This document shows positions 1 through 7,084 of a stretch of DNA of 10,604 bases, piece after piece (position 1 is the stretch's first letter; each line of letters starts with the position of its first letter). The stretch lies in contig JANBQS010000904.1 of assembly GCA_027577415.1 (NCBI GenBank), positions 1-10,604 of the forward strand. The letters are read 5' to 3'. The translations under genes were made by a program, and so were the position numbers. The notes under the pieces were generated by a model that searched no databases, was not told the origin of the DNA, and worked only from the letters and a program-made list of their open reading frames with translations. This DNA comes from Coemansia sp. RSA 922. Taxonomy: Eukaryota; Kickxellomycota; Kickxellomycetes; Kickxellales; Kickxellaceae.

Positions 1-2478
1 ATCCACGGCATGCTGTTTCTGTCGGTGTACTTTATGGGGCAGGGCAACATGCTCAAGTCGCGTATGTACTTGGTCAAGGCGGTCTGCACAGCGCGCACAA
101 TGGGGTTTCAGAACATGGACGCGACCTTTACGCCCTCCAATACCATGATCGCGTTTAGAGGTCATTTTGACAAGCCACAGGACCTCTCGGCGCCGCACCC
201 GCGTGCATGCTCGTGCCCAAAGACCATTGAGGACCGGGTTGAGCTGGAGACTAAGCGCCGTATTTGGTGGTTTTTGGTCTCTGTCGACTACTTTACAGCC
301 AACGTCATGAATGTGCCGCTGGAAATCCCGCCCGACTCGTACTGCGTTCGCCTGCCATGCAGTGACGAGGAGTGGAGGAGCCCGATGCTGAGCAAGGGCA
401 CGTCTGATATGCCTGGAGTGGCAGAGGGCAGCAGTGCTGGGGGTTTTATCGACGGCCTGTCTTTCTCTCAGGCGTCGGCTAACCAGGGCTACTCGTCGCC
501 TCTGCCTGACAGCAGCGCGCGAGTCAACGTCCCTTGCGACCTAGGGTTTGGTGACCGACTGTCGTCGGCTAAACAGGGGCGGGATTACTTGCGGCTCAAC
601 GGGTTTCACGACTGTCGCCCGCCGTGGCTGTACCATCCTGGCGCGTTCTACTTGGAGCGGCTAATGATTGAGTTTTGCGATCACTTGAGGCGACTGAACA
701 ACCTGCGGTCGCTGGCTATTCGGTCTTTCTTCTACGTCGAGCCCGTATTTGTCGACGAGGCTTACCCTTACTTGAAGCGGCGGCGGCAGAACTTGTCCTG
801 GGCTGATCGTCTGAACAAGGTGAAGAGCTCGTGGTCGTGGCTCCACATGCAGGTCAACAAGTGGTTGGACTCTATCCTGCTGCGCTTCTCTGAGGAAATC
901 AACCGTGTGCCGTCTGACCGGTTTAACCGACAGTACCGGCACCAGTACTATTATTATCTTATTGCGGCGCACTCGACTATCATTATGTCTCATGGTGTGA
1001 TTATCCAACTTTTCATGGATTTCTCACGGTATATTCGTCAGCAGCAGCAGCAATACGAGGCATACGAGCAACAGGCGCGCACTCGTCCTCCTACACCTAC
1101 GCAGGGTCACTCGGCGTTTACCACAGGACTGAGTGATGCGGCAGCGAGATCTTCGGGCGGTGGGCATGGCGCGACTGCTAATTCTCAGGTATGGGGGTCT
1201 TCTGCTGGGCCTGCTCCGCCGGTTGCCTATGGTGCTGGTGGCATGTCGCTGAGCGAGGGATTGTCAGAGTTTGCTATTGGAACTGTGGGCAGCGCTGTTG
1301 CGCCGCTGATTAACATTGCGCAGAGCTTGGCAGCGTCAGGCGGCGGTAGCAGCGTGCATGGGTCCTCAGCGTACGGCAGCGTTATTGGCAGTCCCGTCAC
1401 TAATCCCAATGGCAATGTTCTGCCAACCCAGTCGAGCTTTGACGATATGCTGCACTCGGACATCGAGATGGGCGATGCGACTAGTCGGTTTAGCGGGATG
1501 TCAGCATCGAGCCTGGGACTCCATTTTATATCTCCCGGTCCACCGCCATCCTCTAATCCAGTGCATCCGGTCTTGAACAGTCCTAATGCTGCTATTAACA
1601 TCTTGAGCGACTTGTCTGAAATGGCTGTGATGGCGTGGAATGGCTGTGTCTCGACGGCGGAGCAATTGGCGCTGATTCTGCGCGGCAAGCACCCAAAGTT
1701 TGTCCTATTGGGTAGTCCGCCTTTGGACGTGTTTAGAGAGCAAGTTTTGTCGGGTGATGCCAATATCCTGTCTCTGCCCGGATCTGCGTTCAATGCTCCG
1801 GGAACTGGTCCTGGAGCTGACAACCCTATTCTGTCCGACCCTGATTTTTATATGCGGCTGCAGCCGTCGACAGCGTGGTGGATGTTTCTCGTTGCCCAGG
1901 TACAAGTCGGTCACATCAAGCGTTTGCTGAAGGAGAGCGAGGGTAGCTTCAAGGTCAGCGACAAGCGCAAGGCGCTGGCTGCCAAGATGGCCAAGGCTGC
2001 GGCTAGGGCGGCGGCTAAGGCAGCGGGTGAGGCAGCGGGTGAGGCGACTCCCACTGACGAACCTGCTGTAGTGGGTAGCAATGAGCCGATGGATCAGTCG
2101 GGCGATATAAATGCTGAAGATGAGCAGGATTCTGCGGCATGTTTGGACCGAGCCACTGAGGAGCAGCTTTTGGGAACCCCGCAGCGACAACAAAGGCCAG
2201 TGGAGCAAATGCGGCCGCTCTCAACTAACGTCAATAAATCGGCGACCATCTTGGCGTCAGCAGTGAATATGTCCAACTCTGCGCCACCAGCTCAGAGTCG
2301 TGAGGAACGGGAGGCGATTGCAACGAAAAATTCGCGGGCAACGCGACTTATGCGTGCGTACGAAAACCTCTCGTGTATGGTCAAGGTCCTCGAGGGCATG
2401 CAGCAGTATTGGCAGTGTATGGATTATGTCCAAGCTATTCAAGATATCCTAGGCGAATCTGAAGATCCACTACATTAA
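1..2478 (+). CDS. Fungal-specific (Zn2Cys6-type) transcription factor, 3' part, truncated by window edge
   Basis: Open from base 1 (codons I-H-G precede the first visible Met at 10) to a TAA at 2476-2478, so the start and any N-terminal DNA-binding region lie upstream; 825 codons are visible. Numbering from the first visible codon, residues 1-36 and 81-125 match the fungal transcription factor middle domain (Fungal_trans family). The diagnostic block is ETKRRIWWF (83-91) followed by D96, a VPLEIP segment and LPCSDEEW (118-125). Hydrophobic helical segments follow, then a Gln-rich run near 345-350 and a Gly/Ser/Pro-rich linker to about residue 520. A second helical region follows, then a Lys/Ala-rich stretch (about 655-682) and a helical C-terminus. 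Members of this family are nuclear activators or repressors, usually with an N-terminal Zn2Cys6 cluster; here that cluster is inferred, not seen. The target pathway cannot be read from this part. No intron is needed in the visible region. Confidence 0.85.
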   Translation: MHGMLFLSVYFMGQGNMLKSRMYLVKAVCTARTMGFQNMDATFTPSNTMIAFRGHFDKPQDLSAPHPRACSCPKTIEDRVELETKRRIWWFLVSVDYFTANVMNVPLEIPPDSYCVRLPCSDEEWRSPMLSKGTSDMPGVAEGSSAGGFIDGLSFSQASANQGYSSPLPDSSARVNVPCDLGFGDRLSSAKQGRDYLRLNGFHDCRPPWLYHPGAFYLERLMIEFCDHLRRLNNLRSLAIRSFFYVEPVFVDEAYPYLKRRRQNLSWADRLNKVKSSWSWLHMQVNKWLDSILLRFSEEINRVPSDRFNRQYRHQYYYYLIAAHSTIIMSHGVIIQLFMDFSRYIRQQQQQYEAYEQQARTRPPTPTQGHSAFTTGLSDAAARSSGGGHGATANSQVWGSSAGPAPPVAYGAGGMSLSEGLSEFAIGTVGSAVAPLINIAQSLAASGGGSSVHGSSAYGSVIGSPVTNPNGNVLPTQSSFDDMLHSDIEMGDATSRFSGMSASSLGLHFISPGPPPSSNPVHPVLNSPNAAINILSDLSEMAVMAWNGCVSTAEQLALILRGKHPKFVLLGSPPLDVFREQVLSGDANILSLPGSAFNAPGTGPGADNPILSDPDFYMRLQPSTAWWMFLVAQVQVGHIKRLLKESEGSFKVSDKRKALAAKMAKAAARAAAKAAGEAAGEATPTDEPAVVGSNEPMDQSGDINAEDEQDSAACLDRATEEQLLGTPQRQQRPVEQMRPLSTNVNKSATILASAVNMSNSAPPAQSREEREAIATKNSRATRLMRAYENLSCMVKVLEGMQQYWQCMDYVQAIQDILGESEDPLH
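2019..2042 (+). repeat. 12-bp direct tandem repeat in the transcription factor CDS
   Basis: Two adjacent exact copies of GGCAGCGGGTGA encode a duplicated Ala-Ala-Gly-Glu unit at the end of the Lys/Ala-rich segment. The period is a multiple of three, so copy-number change would keep the frame. Probably slippage within a low-complexity, surface-exposed linker. Confidence 0.8.
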
Positions 2479-2594
2479 TTTATAGCACACTAAAGACTTT
2501 GTGGCAAGGGGTGAGTTATTTTTTTTTTAAAAGTAAAACAATAAGAAGGTATGAAATAGCGTGCAAAAAAAAGGGGTGTGGGATGTGAGACGCT

Positions 2595-2966
2595 TTAACG
2601 TATTCTGAAGGGGTATTTTATTTGCGACGTACTCTTCACGCGCTTAAAGAGCAGAACATGAGGTTCAGGGACATGAACCATATAGTGTTCCCAACCAGCT
2701 GACTGCTGAACGCCAAGCGACCGCCATTCGATTTCTTCCATGATGCGTGGAGGATTGGGCAAATATCTCCGTAAACCCTCTGGCATCGATACATGTCTGT
2801 ACTCAAAGTCATCGTCACTGTAACGGTCAGAATAATAAATATCGCCGGCAAAATGTGAAATATCCGCGATACGCTGTTCCTCGTATGTAAGCTTTGGCCG
2901 TGCGTCGGGTTTCTCACCGGGAAGCGCTCTTTCTTTGCCGCCCTTGTCATTCTTCATTGCCATCAT
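2595..2966 (-). CDS. CKS1: Cyclin-dependent kinase regulatory subunit CKS1/Suc1
   Basis: A complete single-exon protein of 123 residues. I start it at the ATG at 2966: it is the first ATG after the in-frame stop at 3021-3023 and has A at -3; a TTG nine bases upstream is not a credible start. The CKS fold spans about residues 42-111: IYYSDRY (43-49), FEYRHV (54-59), [10 protein letters not shown] (80-89), W92, then the HxPEPH hinge (98-103) and LLFKR (105-109). By family knowledge R48, R57, S89, W92 and R109 match the phosphate-binding pocket that docks phospho-threonine sites on CDK substrates, and the hinge Pro/Glu control strand-exchange dimerisation. CKS proteins bind CDK1 and promote multisite phosphorylation and mitotic progression. 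The protein lacks the loop insertion of S. pombe Suc1 and so resembles animal CKS. It has a roughly 40-residue charged N-terminal extension. It is transcribed divergently from the SET9-like gene. Confidence 0.96.
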   Translation of the reverse strand: MMAMKNDKGGKERALPGEKPDARPKLTYEEQRIADISHFAGDIYYSDRYSDDDFEYRHVSMPEGLRRYLPNPPRIMEEIEWRSLGVQQSAGWEHYMVHVPEPHVLLFKRVKSTSQIKYPFRIR

Positions 2967-3432
2967 GGTTCCCAATATCGAGCAAGTAAGAACAAGTTTT
3001 TTGTTTTTGTTAATGCGCCGTTAGAGACAGGATTGTCTGGGTGGAAAAGAAAGAGCAAAAAAATATAAGGATTTCAAAAATAACGATTTAAAAATACTTG
3101 ATTTAAAAGAGTACAAGTGTAAGAGTTCCAAAAAATGTGTTGGTACAAAAAAGGAACTAAAACGCGGCTTGTTGATCCCTCCGCCATTTGTCAAGCATGA
3201 CACTATCGATTTTTTTTTTCCGTTCTGGTATTGATCAGAGATCAAATCAAGGTATGACATCTTTGGGTCTCGAGCAGTACGACGTGAGTTTGGAATAGAG
3301 CCTTTTTTTTCCCTTTTTTATTTGTAACGCGACTCTATTAATATTTGTTTATTTAATTCCTTTGTTTCTTTTTTTTTTTTTTCTACGGTGGAAGCGAATC
3401 GCCGGTAGGAGACAAAAAAAAGAGGAAGGAGA
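2967..3432. promoter_or_regulatory. AT-rich divergent promoter between CKS1 and the SET9-like gene
   Basis: A 466-bp gap between the two divergent start codons, with no convincing coding sequence. It holds long poly(dA:dT) tracts: T10 at 3210-3219, T8 at 3303-3310 and T14 at 3369-3382. In fungi such tracts typically mark nucleosome-depleted promoters. Two ACGCG cores lie here, ACGCGG at 3162-3167 and ACGCGA at 3327-3332, which resemble the MCB element bound by the G1/S factor MBF (consensus ACGCGT). A 15-bp inverted repeat, TTGATC-AGA-GATCAA, lies at 3231-3245. Promoter location follows from gene orientation; the assignment of individual elements is inference. Confidence 0.6.
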
Positions 3433-5724
3433 ATGGCAGTATTGCCGTCGTCCGTTTCAACAATGGACGCTTTGACGTTATCAAAATACGATGACCTATT
3501 AAGTGACGTATTATTAGACCAAGTGGGTTTGTGGTTTGAGACTCGCAAAATGTTTCCGCGATACCGACAGGCCCGCACCAACAAAGAGACTGTAATAGAC
3601 TTGGTACGGCGAGTAGCGCTGGGAGCTACTGGGCTAGCAGCGGCGGTGGAGGAGTTATTGGACCAGGAGTACCTTTCAGCGTTTCTACGGCACAAGTCTG
3701 AAGTACGGTTAGCTGACTTTAGGCTTCATGCGGGTCGGTACTTTTCAATGTACTTGCCCGAGGCCGGATACGAAATAGCACTTACAGACCGATACAAAGT
3801 GGTCACGAAGCAAAGCGAGGCACGGGTGGTAGCTACAAAACGGTACACATTGGGTATGGTAATCAGCCTGTGTTCGGGCAGTGTTGCTAAGCTGAGCGAG
3901 TCGGAGATACAGCGTATGGAGCGAGAGAGCGCTGACTTTAGTGTTATGTGGTGGAGTAAGAAGAAGAGTATGTGTCTATTCCTCGGTCCTGCTAGATTTG
4001 TCAATCATGACTGCGACTCTAACTGTCGGTTTACGGCACTTGGTTCTGATGCTATTTGCTTTCAGGCGCTTCGAACTATCGAACCTGGAGAGGAAATTAC
4101 TACGCACTACGGGAGCAGCTACTTTGGTGAGAACAACTGCGAATGCCTGTGCGCGACTTGTGAAAAGTACTCGCGTGGCTGGTACGCCCGCCATCAGATC
4201 TTGGATGATGGCTCGGTTGTCAGTATTGGCCCCGAGCCTGAGTTTGAAAGTTCGGCGATGGCGGTCCCTGTGCTTTCTTCGTCGGGCAGTATGCGGTCCG
4301 TCTCCTTTGATGGCGATAGTGACTCGATGTCAGTGGTGGCCGGGCCTGTTGTGGTTTCTGGTGCGGCGTTTGCACGTGTTCTGACGAGAAACAAGGGTCG
4401 GCGCTCGGTTACTCCCGCCAGTTGCTTTCCCTTTCGCGGATATAGCAGCAGTCAGCCTCGCTGCACGTCTTGTCCGACTGATGCCCTGAATGCCGACATG
4501 TGTCCTCGGTGCCTCCGACACCAGATGATTTACGGGGTACCGTGGCCAGAGCGAAAACTGCCAGTTAGTCGGGCATCCAAATCGAGTAGCTCGTCGCGGA
4601 AAAGGCGTCCCAATCCCAGCGGCTCGGGACACAGCAGTGATACTGGTGACTCGCTGTCCGATAAGGCTAAGCGGCTGCGCCAGCTAGCGCCTAAATCGCG
4701 GCCTGTTACTATATACGATGGCCCTCAGGGATCGATAGGCGCATCGCCGGCTGAGATGTTTGCCCTGCGCGCTGTGGGAACGCCAGTGCTTATTGATCCT
4801 CTTGACTCGTCGGTCGAGCGCTGGTGGCCGGCGGTTATTGTCGAACATGTGCTAGAGCCGACTGAGGAGGATGGCCAAATGGAGACTCAGTATCAAGTAC
4901 GATACTTTGAGGACGGGTCGTACTCGGTTTGCCAGGCCCACGAGATGATTCTGCTGGACCCATCCCAGCCACCATTCTCCAAGTGGCTGATTGACGCGTC
5001 GACGCAACGAACTATGCTGGGCGAGGTGGCTGTGCGTCGGGCGCTGGCCTACTTTGACTGGCGCTTTATCGCGGTATATGACCGCCAGCTGGCCGCTGCT
5101 GCTGCTGCTGCCAGGCCGGAGGACTGTGGCGATCAACTTAATGCCTCTGTACCATCCGATGCTGCGACAGGTGCGGCTGCGGTGGTGAGCGCCATGTCGA
5201 CGGCTGCTTCGCCTCCCTCATCGCAGTCTCCGGCAGACGACGATATCGGAATGGCGCCCTGCCCGGTTGCGGCGTTTGCTGGAGGCGCCCTTGGCTTGCA
5301 GCAGATTGCCAAAATAGCAGGCATCAACGAAATCTCGAGACTGAAGCCGATCTACCAGACGCCAGCTATCGAGCAGGCGCCGGCTGCTGAGAACGAGCCA
5401 GAGGTCGTATTTGACCACTTTTTCGAGCTCAAGGCGCGGGATCCGGCTTCTGTAGACGAGAGTAGCAGTGTGAGACTGGCGGGAGATTTCAAGTCAAAGG
5501 AATGTATTCAGCCGTATTTGCACCAGATCCGTGATTTGGTGCATATCATCGACGGGCGTGATGGCAAGGTGTACCATGCGCGGATCAGAGAGGTGGAGTT
5601 CGTTGATAATGGTGAGCGGTTTGGCTTGTATTACTTTGTGCACTACCAGGGATGGAATCCAAAGTTTGACGAGTGGGTGCCGCCGTCGCGAATCATATAC
5701 CCTTTTACGGGAAAATTAGAATAG
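3433..5724 (+). CDS. SET9: Histone H4-lysine-20 methyltransferase, SET9/SUV4-20 family, with C-terminal reader modules
   Basis: A single-exon protein of 763 residues; its ATG has A at -3 and G at +4. Residues 13-95 match the N-terminal helical domain of the SUV4-20/Set9 family. The SET domain runs from about 100 to 245: GRYFSMYLP (101-109), DRY, VVATKRY (132-138), DFSVMW (168-173), GPARFVNHDC (185-194), EPGEEITTHYG (217-227, with Y226). The post-SET zinc site is CxCxxC at C238/C240/C243, probably with C194. These are the cofactor, catalytic and zinc motifs of enzymes that methylate nucleosomal H4K20. Next come a CxxC-x9-CxxC module (C344/C347/C357/C360) followed by a YGVPWPER motif, a basic Ser-rich linker, a PWWP-like module (about 445-545, with WWPAVIV at 464-470), an Ala7 run (554-560) and a chromo-barrel (about 702-755) ending 8 residues before the stop. 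Nuclear and chromatin-bound by inference. The H4K20 call is strong; reader specificity is unknown. Confidence 0.93.
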   Translation: MAVLPSSVSTMDALTLSKYDDLLSDVLLDQVGLWFETRKMFPRYRQARTNKETVIDLVRRVALGATGLAAAVEELLDQEYLSAFLRHKSEVRLADFRLHAGRYFSMYLPEAGYEIALTDRYKVVTKQSEARVVATKRYTLGMVISLCSGSVAKLSESEIQRMERESADFSVMWWSKKKSMCLFLGPARFVNHDCDSNCRFTALGSDAICFQALRTIEPGEEITTHYGSSYFGENNCECLCATCEKYSRGWYARHQILDDGSVVSIGPEPEFESSAMAVPVLSSSGSMRSVSFDGDSDSMSVVAGPVVVSGAAFARVLTRNKGRRSVTPASCFPFRGYSSSQPRCTSCPTDALNADMCPRCLRHQMIYGVPWPERKLPVSRASKSSSSSRKRRPNPSGSGHSSDTGDSLSDKAKRLRQLAPKSRPVTIYDGPQGSIGASPAEMFALRAVGTPVLIDPLDSSVERWWPAVIVEHVLEPTEEDGQMETQYQVRYFEDGSYSVCQAHEMILLDPSQPPFSKWLIDASTQRTMLGEVAVRRALAYFDWRFIAVYDRQLAAAAAAARPEDCGDQLNASVPSDAATGAAAVVSAMSTAASPPSSQSPADDDIGMAPCPVAAFAGGALGLQQIAKIAGINEISRLKPIYQTPAIEQAPAAENEPEVVFDHFFELKARDPASVDESSSVRLAGDFKSKECIQPYLHQIRDLVHIIDGRDGKVYHARIREVEFVDNGERFGLYYFVHYQGWNPKFDEWVPPSRIIYPFTGKLE
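5092..5112 (+). repeat. Alanine-codon (GCT) run in the SET9-like CDS
   Basis: Seven consecutive Ala codons: GCC, five GCT, then GCC. They begin the low-complexity Ala/Ser/Pro linker between the PWWP-like module and the chromo-barrel. This is an in-frame, slippage-prone trinucleotide run and probably has no function of its own. Confidence 0.85.
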
Positions 5725-5754
5725 AAGCGAATAGATTTTTTTATTTTTTTATAA

Positions 5755-6330
5755 TTATACACTTTTTGTTACTATTTGTGAAAACCGCCACTTGTCGGCT
5801 CGCATACGGATTTTGGCGGCCTTGGAATTTCGACCCAAAGATTGCTCGATATCAGCCCAGTCGCCGAGAACTTGCAACAATGTGTTTCTGGCAACGGTCT
5901 TTGTGTCCCCACTTGCCTCTGCTGATGAGAAGTGCGATGTTTGTATGAGGGATTCGAGTAATGTCACTGCGCGGTCAAAATTGTATGCAGCGTTTTGGGC
6001 ACCACCATTCTGACGATATGCCGTAGCCAAGTCCTTGAGTATGGTGGCGCGGTCGAGCAATATCTGCATTAACTGTGGTGGCCATATATTTGGGTCTTTG
6101 GATCCGGCATTAGTAGACCGCATTTTGTGTTTGGCTTCACTGGCGGCCTGAGCGTCAAAGTCACGGACTTTGGGTAATGTATCGAGTAGCGAGATGCATT
6201 TCGCCAGACAACCGATACGAATATTTGGGTCGGTATTTGGATTGCTAATTATAGCCCTACAGAGAGTCAAAGAGCGGTGTGTCGCCTCATCTACTAGTTG
6301 GCGGTCGGCATATGGATCTGCAACATTCAT
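5755..6330 (-). CDS. Uncharacterised 191-residue helical, TPR-like protein
   Basis: An intact ORF with ATG at 6330 in good context (A at -3) and an in-frame TAA nine bases upstream (6337-6339), which fixes the start unless a leader intron intervenes. I do not recognise the family. The composition is that of a soluble, mostly alpha-helical protein. Two segments look like TPR helix pairs: residues 87-126, with LATAYRQNGG (101-110) followed by AAYNFDRAVTLL, and residues 149-182, with LGDWADIEQSLGR followed by AAKIRMRADKW. An N-terminal helical pair spans about 14-53. TPR-type repeats are usually protein-binding scaffolds, but no partner can be inferred. There is no signal peptide, membrane segment or catalytic motif. 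It converges on the SET9-like gene with only 30 bp between the stop codons. Evidence that it is real: length, clear start and a coherent amphipathic pattern. Confidence 0.75.
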   Translation of the reverse strand: MNVADPYADRQLVDEATHRSLTLCRAIISNPNTDPNIRIGCLAKCISLLDTLPKVRDFDAQAASEAKHKMRSTNAGSKDPNIWPPQLMQILLDRATILKDLATAYRQNGGAQNAAYNFDRAVTLLESLIQTSHFSSAEASGDTKTVARNTLLQVLGDWADIEQSLGRNSKAAKIRMRADKWRFSQIVTKSV

Positions 6331-6970
6331 TTGTTGTTAGAGTATAATTGACGTGACTAAAAATAAATTTATGCAAGGGATAGTGAGCTAATATTGCGGG
6401 GAATTGTTTATTCTGGGCGCATTTTTGCTGCTTTTTCCGTGTACAGAAAGAATAATATGTCTACATATGGGATGTGTAATCTGTGATATACCTTGTTTCA
6501 TTTTTTGTTGTTCGTTTCTGACCAACCATTGATACACGATCTAAAGGTGTGGCAATATCCGCATATATCTCTACTCTCCCTTCCCCCAAAGTGGCAAAAA
6601 AGACAATTTCTGATAACAAAATTTTCCACACACCCTCCCCCGGTTTTCCAGAAATATCCACGTAGAAAATGGTAATTTGCTGCTTTTATTGAAATGATGG
6701 TAGGTCGTTCCTTTTTAGTGCCGATGAATCTGTTAAGAGTACCAGCGCCGATCTTGGATTTCCTTAAACAGAGAGTGGATGGGGGAGGAGGAGTGCGGCG
6801 GATCGCGCGAGTGCGGATTTGTTCAAATGGGTTGGAACTGATGGCGGAATCCCGTCTGTATAATTTTTTTTGGCAAGTAAATTTTCCTTGAGCACCTTCA
6901 TAGATTGATGTTTCCTTTTGGCAAGTTCTTTTCACTCTTGTTTAAACTATTTTATCTACAAAAAAAATTC
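6331..6970. promoter_or_regulatory. Divergent intergenic region between the TPR-like gene and the trihelix gene or its upstream exon
   Basis: About 640 bp with no recognisable protein. ORFs occur on both strands (for example 6498-6935 on the minus strand) but have biased, low-complexity translations without motifs. A CRE-like octamer, TGACGTGA (7 of 8 to TGACGTCA), sits at 6349-6356, about 20 bp upstream of the TPR-like start codon. Around 6775-6850 the base composition becomes distinctly G-rich, and the segment ends in a TATAAT followed by T8 (6857-6868 or so). The region probably contains promoters for both directions. I found no tRNA or rRNA in it. Confidence 0.4.
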
Positions 6971-7084
6971 ATGTCTTTTATTCCTAATAATATCGCTCCA
7001 CGGAGATCTGGTGACCCGATGGATGTAGATAATGTGACAAGTCCACGGCCTGCGCCACAGCAGAGACACTCTAGTCCTACAAAG
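6971..7084 (+). CDS. Possible alternative first coding exon of the trihelix transcription factor gene
   Basis: ATG at 6971 opens 38 codons with a protein-like, Pro/Ser-rich, hydrophilic translation (MSFIPNNIAPRR..., MDVDNV, ...RHSSPTK), ending at AAG|GTACGT, which fits the GTRNGT donor consensus. The exon ends in phase 0. The main downstream ORF is open back to exactly 8126, immediately after a TTTTTTGTTTAG acceptor-like sequence, and is also in phase 0 there. Splicing would join SPTK to SPSA and then Met1 of the ORF, giving 755 residues. A second possible donor, TTG|GTGAGA at 7144/7145, is also phase 0. Against it: the start context is weak (T at -3), the intron would be about 1 kb with no clear branch site, and CT-rich promoter-like DNA lies in between. 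It could instead be a short separate gene or noncoding. Confidence 0.35.

Noticed and set aside
1227..1823. 198-codon antisense ORF inside the transcription factor gene
   Set aside because: It is a shadow of the GC-rich coding strand; the translation has no motif, and the sense frame is supported by domain homology.
2662..2679. GGTTCAGGGACATGAACC, which resembles a tRNA T-arm
   Set aside because: It lies inside the conserved CKS1 coding sequence, and there is no acceptor or anticodon stem around it.
3021..3260. 79-codon minus-strand ORF upstream of CKS1, possibly an extra 5' exon
   Set aside because: CKS1 is complete from the ATG at 2966, an in-frame stop lies at 3021-3023, and the ORF's translation is dominated by A/T-tract residues.
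6498..6935. 145-codon minus-strand ORF in the intergenic region
   Set aside because: The translation is Cys/Arg-rich and irregular with no domain pattern, and it crosses the G-rich island and T tract. I think it is an open frame by chance.
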